A stretch of 7,881 bases of DNA from Thermoleophilia bacterium (GTDB lineage Bacteria; Actinomycetota; Thermoleophilia; Gaiellales; SKUG01): the NCBI GenBank assembly GCA_020438525.1, contig JAGQUL010000065.1, positions 1 through 7,881 of the forward strand. The letters run 5' to 3'. The position numbers and the translations under genes were made by a program. The notes under the pieces are model-generated. The model was not told the origin of the DNA. It was given only the letters and a program-made list of their open reading frames with translations, and did not search any database. Shown piece by piece: positions 6,875 to 7,881 of this stretch; the first letter of the stretch is position 1, and each line of letters begins with the position of its first letter.

Positions 6875-6890
6875 GCGCAGCATTCTGCGC
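6875..6890 (-). promoter_or_regulatory. Perfect hairpin over the ribosome-binding region of the Cys-pair gene
   Basis: GCGCAG (6875-6880) and CTGCGC (6885-6890) are exact inverted repeats around a 4-nt loop, ending 4 nt before the ATG at 6870. The stem occupies exactly the position where a Shine-Dalgarno sequence is expected and none is visible. It could limit translation, or translation could depend on coupling to the upstream gene. Function is inferred. Confidence 0.4.
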
Positions 6891-6923
6891 AGCGCCGCCG
6901 GACCCTGCCGGTGTCGGTCCTGC

Positions 6924-7286
6924 TCAGTCGTTGTCGATGATCTCGAAGGCGTTTTCGAAGGCGTCGAACGCCTGGCCGGCGAGCAGCTTCACCTGCGGGC
7001 CGTGGTCCGGTCCGTATGCGCTGCCGTAGGCGGAGATCGCCTGCTCGAGCAGCTGCTGGCCCTCGACCACGTGCTGGCGGGCGGCGACGAGGTCCTGAAA
7101 CTCCGAGCGCGGCTCGGCCACCATCAGCACGGAGGCAGCGCGAGCTGCGTCGCGCACGCCGGCCTGCAGGTTCGCGAGCGTGTCGGCGTACGGCGCGTTC
7201 GACACGTTCGCGGCGTAGCCCTGCGCGTTGGCGAGCAGGACACGTGCTTCGGCGAGCGAGCCGGGGCGGGGGGAAACGAGCTGCAT
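6924..7286 (-). CDS. Hypothetical small helical protein, 120 residues
   Basis: This frame runs from an ATG at 7286 to a TGA at 6924-6926, with GGAG at 7293-7296 placed 6 nt before the start. An in-frame extension to 7394 exists but has no ribosome-binding site and reads as Pro/Arg-rich non-coding sequence. After a short Pro-containing start, the protein is rich in Ala, Leu, Gln and Glu. It appears to form three or four amphipathic helices, at about residues 10-28, 34-57, 61-88 and 97-117, with a YGPDHGP turn near 91-97. It ends in an acidic IIDND tail. There are no cysteines, signal peptide or membrane segment. I do not recognise a family; a small helical-bundle protein is the most that can be said. 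It is the first gene of the minus-strand run, divergent from coaBC. Confidence 0.75.
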   Translation of the reverse strand: MQLVSPRPGSLAEARVLLANAQGYAANVSNAPYADTLANLQAGVRDAARAASVLMVAEPRSEFQDLVAARQHVVEGQQLLEQAISAYGSAYGPDHGPQVKLLAGQAFDAFENAFEIIDND

Positions 7287-7319
7287 TGCTGGCTCCGAAT
7301 CTGGGGGGAGTATGGGAGG

Positions 7320-7339
7320 CGGTCGCCCGAACGCGACCG
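7320..7339. promoter_or_regulatory. Inverted repeat, possible operator or leader hairpin
   Basis: CGGTCGC (7320-7326) and GCGACCG (7333-7339) are a perfect 7-bp inverted repeat with a 6-nt spacer, 34-53 bp upstream of the helical gene's ATG. On DNA the half-sites are 13 bp centre to centre, close to one helical turn, which would suit a dimeric regulator. In RNA it would be a stable hairpin in the 5' leader. Which applies, if either, is not known. Confidence 0.4.
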
Positions 7340-7478
7340 TGCACGAGCATGGTACGTCGCCGAACACACGTGCTGCGGCAGTTCGCTGGGCCACCTCATC
7401 GACGTGTCACGCGGCGCGCGCGTGGCAGACTTCCTGCAGGGCGGCCGGAACCCGCGTCGCCGCAGCCAGCCAGATCGC

Positions 7479-7485
7479 AGGAAGG
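7479..7485 (+). promoter_or_regulatory. Ribosome-binding site of coaBC
   Basis: AGGAAGG lies 7 nt before the GTG at 7493. It supports the GTG start, since no ATG is available in a suitable position. Confidence 0.7.
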
Positions 7486-7492
7486 CGCGACC

Positions 7493-7881
7493 GTGGAACG
7501 TACCCTTGAAGGACGACGAATCGTGCTCGGCGTCACCGGCGGTGTCGCCGCCTACAAGGCCGTCGAGCTCTGCCGCGAGCTCGTTCGTCGCGGCGCGTTC
7601 GTGAGCCCGATCCTCACTGCGTCCGCACTGCGCTTCATCGGCGCCGCAACCTTCAGCGCCGTGGCATCCGAGCCCGCCCGCACCACGCTCTGGGACTCCC
7701 CCGAGCCGAGCCCGCACACCGACCTGGGCCAGCAGGCCGACCTGATCGTCGTGGCTCCCGCCACCGCCAACCTGCTCGCCGCAGCCCGCGCCGGCACCTC
7801 CCACGACCTGCTCTCCACCACCCTGCTCGCCACCCGCGCGCCGCTCGTCGCGTGCCCGGCGATGCACACCGAGATGTGGGA
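7493..7881 (+). CDS. coaBC: Bifunctional phosphopantothenoylcysteine decarboxylase/phosphopantothenate-cysteine ligase CoaBC, N-terminal part
   Basis: The first 129 residues are visible, covering most of the CoaC flavoprotein domain; the CoaB ligase domain would lie beyond the right edge. The enzyme joins cysteine to 4'-phosphopantothenate (CoaB) and decarboxylates the product to 4'-phosphopantetheine (CoaC, FMN-dependent) in coenzyme A synthesis, in the cytoplasm. Landmarks in order are the FMN-binding GVTGGVAAYKA (13-23), TASALRFI (42-49), the catalytic His in SPHTDL (H75), VVAPATAN (86-93), and the substrate motif PAMHTEMW (122-129). Spacing matches E. coli Dfp, whose His75 and Asn125 I recall as the equivalent residues. 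The change from PAMN to PAMH is a variant I associate with actinobacteria such as Mycobacterium. The start is GTG at 7493, with AGGAAGG 7 nt upstream. No rpoZ or gmk is seen upstream, although these often precede coaBC. Confidence 0.95.
   Translation, partial: MERTLEGRRIVLGVTGGVAAYKAVELCRELVRRGAFVSPILTASALRFIGAATFSAVASEPARTTLWDSPEPSPHTDLGQQADLIVVAPATANLLAAARAGTSHDLLSTTLLATRAPLVACPAMHTEMW

Larger units (their letters stand above)
7287..7492. promoter_or_regulatory. Divergent intergenic region between the helical gene and coaBC
   Basis: These 206 bp separate two oppositely transcribed genes, so promoters for both should lie here. A CATACT hexamer on the minus strand near 7308-7313 is a weak -10 candidate. 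I cannot pick a convincing -35 or a plus-strand promoter by eye. The clean inverted repeat at 7320-7339 is described separately. No open frame here has a ribosome-binding site. Confidence 0.45.

Noticed and set aside
6666..7604. A 312-codon plus-strand frame crossing into coaBC
   Set aside because: It overlaps coaBC in another frame and has no motif or ribosome-binding site.
7124..7867. A 247-codon minus-strand frame opposite coaBC
   Set aside because: coaBC is unmistakable on the plus strand. This frame is Gly/Arg-rich and overlaps the better-supported helical gene out of frame.

Overview
The window is a high-GC, densely coded stretch whose gene content and codon use suggest an actinomycetote, perhaps a Thermoleophilia-like lineage. 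The evidence is the strong GC bias at third codon positions, the PAMHTEMW form of the CoaBC substrate motif (which I recall as typical of actinobacterial CoaBC), and a secreted protein with an SSNDTAMLRL-type domain that I associate, from memory only, with Thermoleophilia. The placement is an inference. There are no RNA genes, CRISPR arrays, insertion sequences or other mobile-element hallmarks.

Layout: seven genes lie on the minus strand and one on the plus strand. In minus-strand transcription order (right to left) they are: a small helical protein (6924-7286), a small putative Cys-pair protein (6397-6870), a VOC/glyoxalase-fold protein (5905-6309), an M20-family metallopeptidase (4438-5814), a large secreted Asp-box (BNR/Ycf48-like) beta-propeller protein (1947-4358), a hypothetical protein (1376-1858), and a large alanine-rich protein that runs off the left edge (2-1252). 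Gaps between them are short (about 53-123 bp), so co-transcription of sub-groups is possible, but nothing ties all seven into one pathway. On the right, coaBC (7493 to the edge, plus strand) diverges from the small helical gene across a 206-bp intergenic region that carries a clean inverted repeat.

Function: coaBC supplies 4'-phosphopantetheine for coenzyme A. The M20 enzyme is a cytoplasmic-type dinuclear zinc hydrolase with a complete set of active-site residues. The VOC protein appears to lack the usual metal ligands. The most unusual gene is the 803-residue secreted protein: about twelve Asp-boxes, which would build one or two beta-propellers, sit between what look like the two halves of a single other domain. 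The two left-hand proteins and the two small right-hand ones match no family that I recognise.

I found no convincing undescribed multi-gene system. The leads worth following are the nested propeller protein, the internal duplication and glycine-rich hydrophobic segment in the left-edge protein, and the hairpin covering the ribosome-binding region of the 6397-6870 gene.
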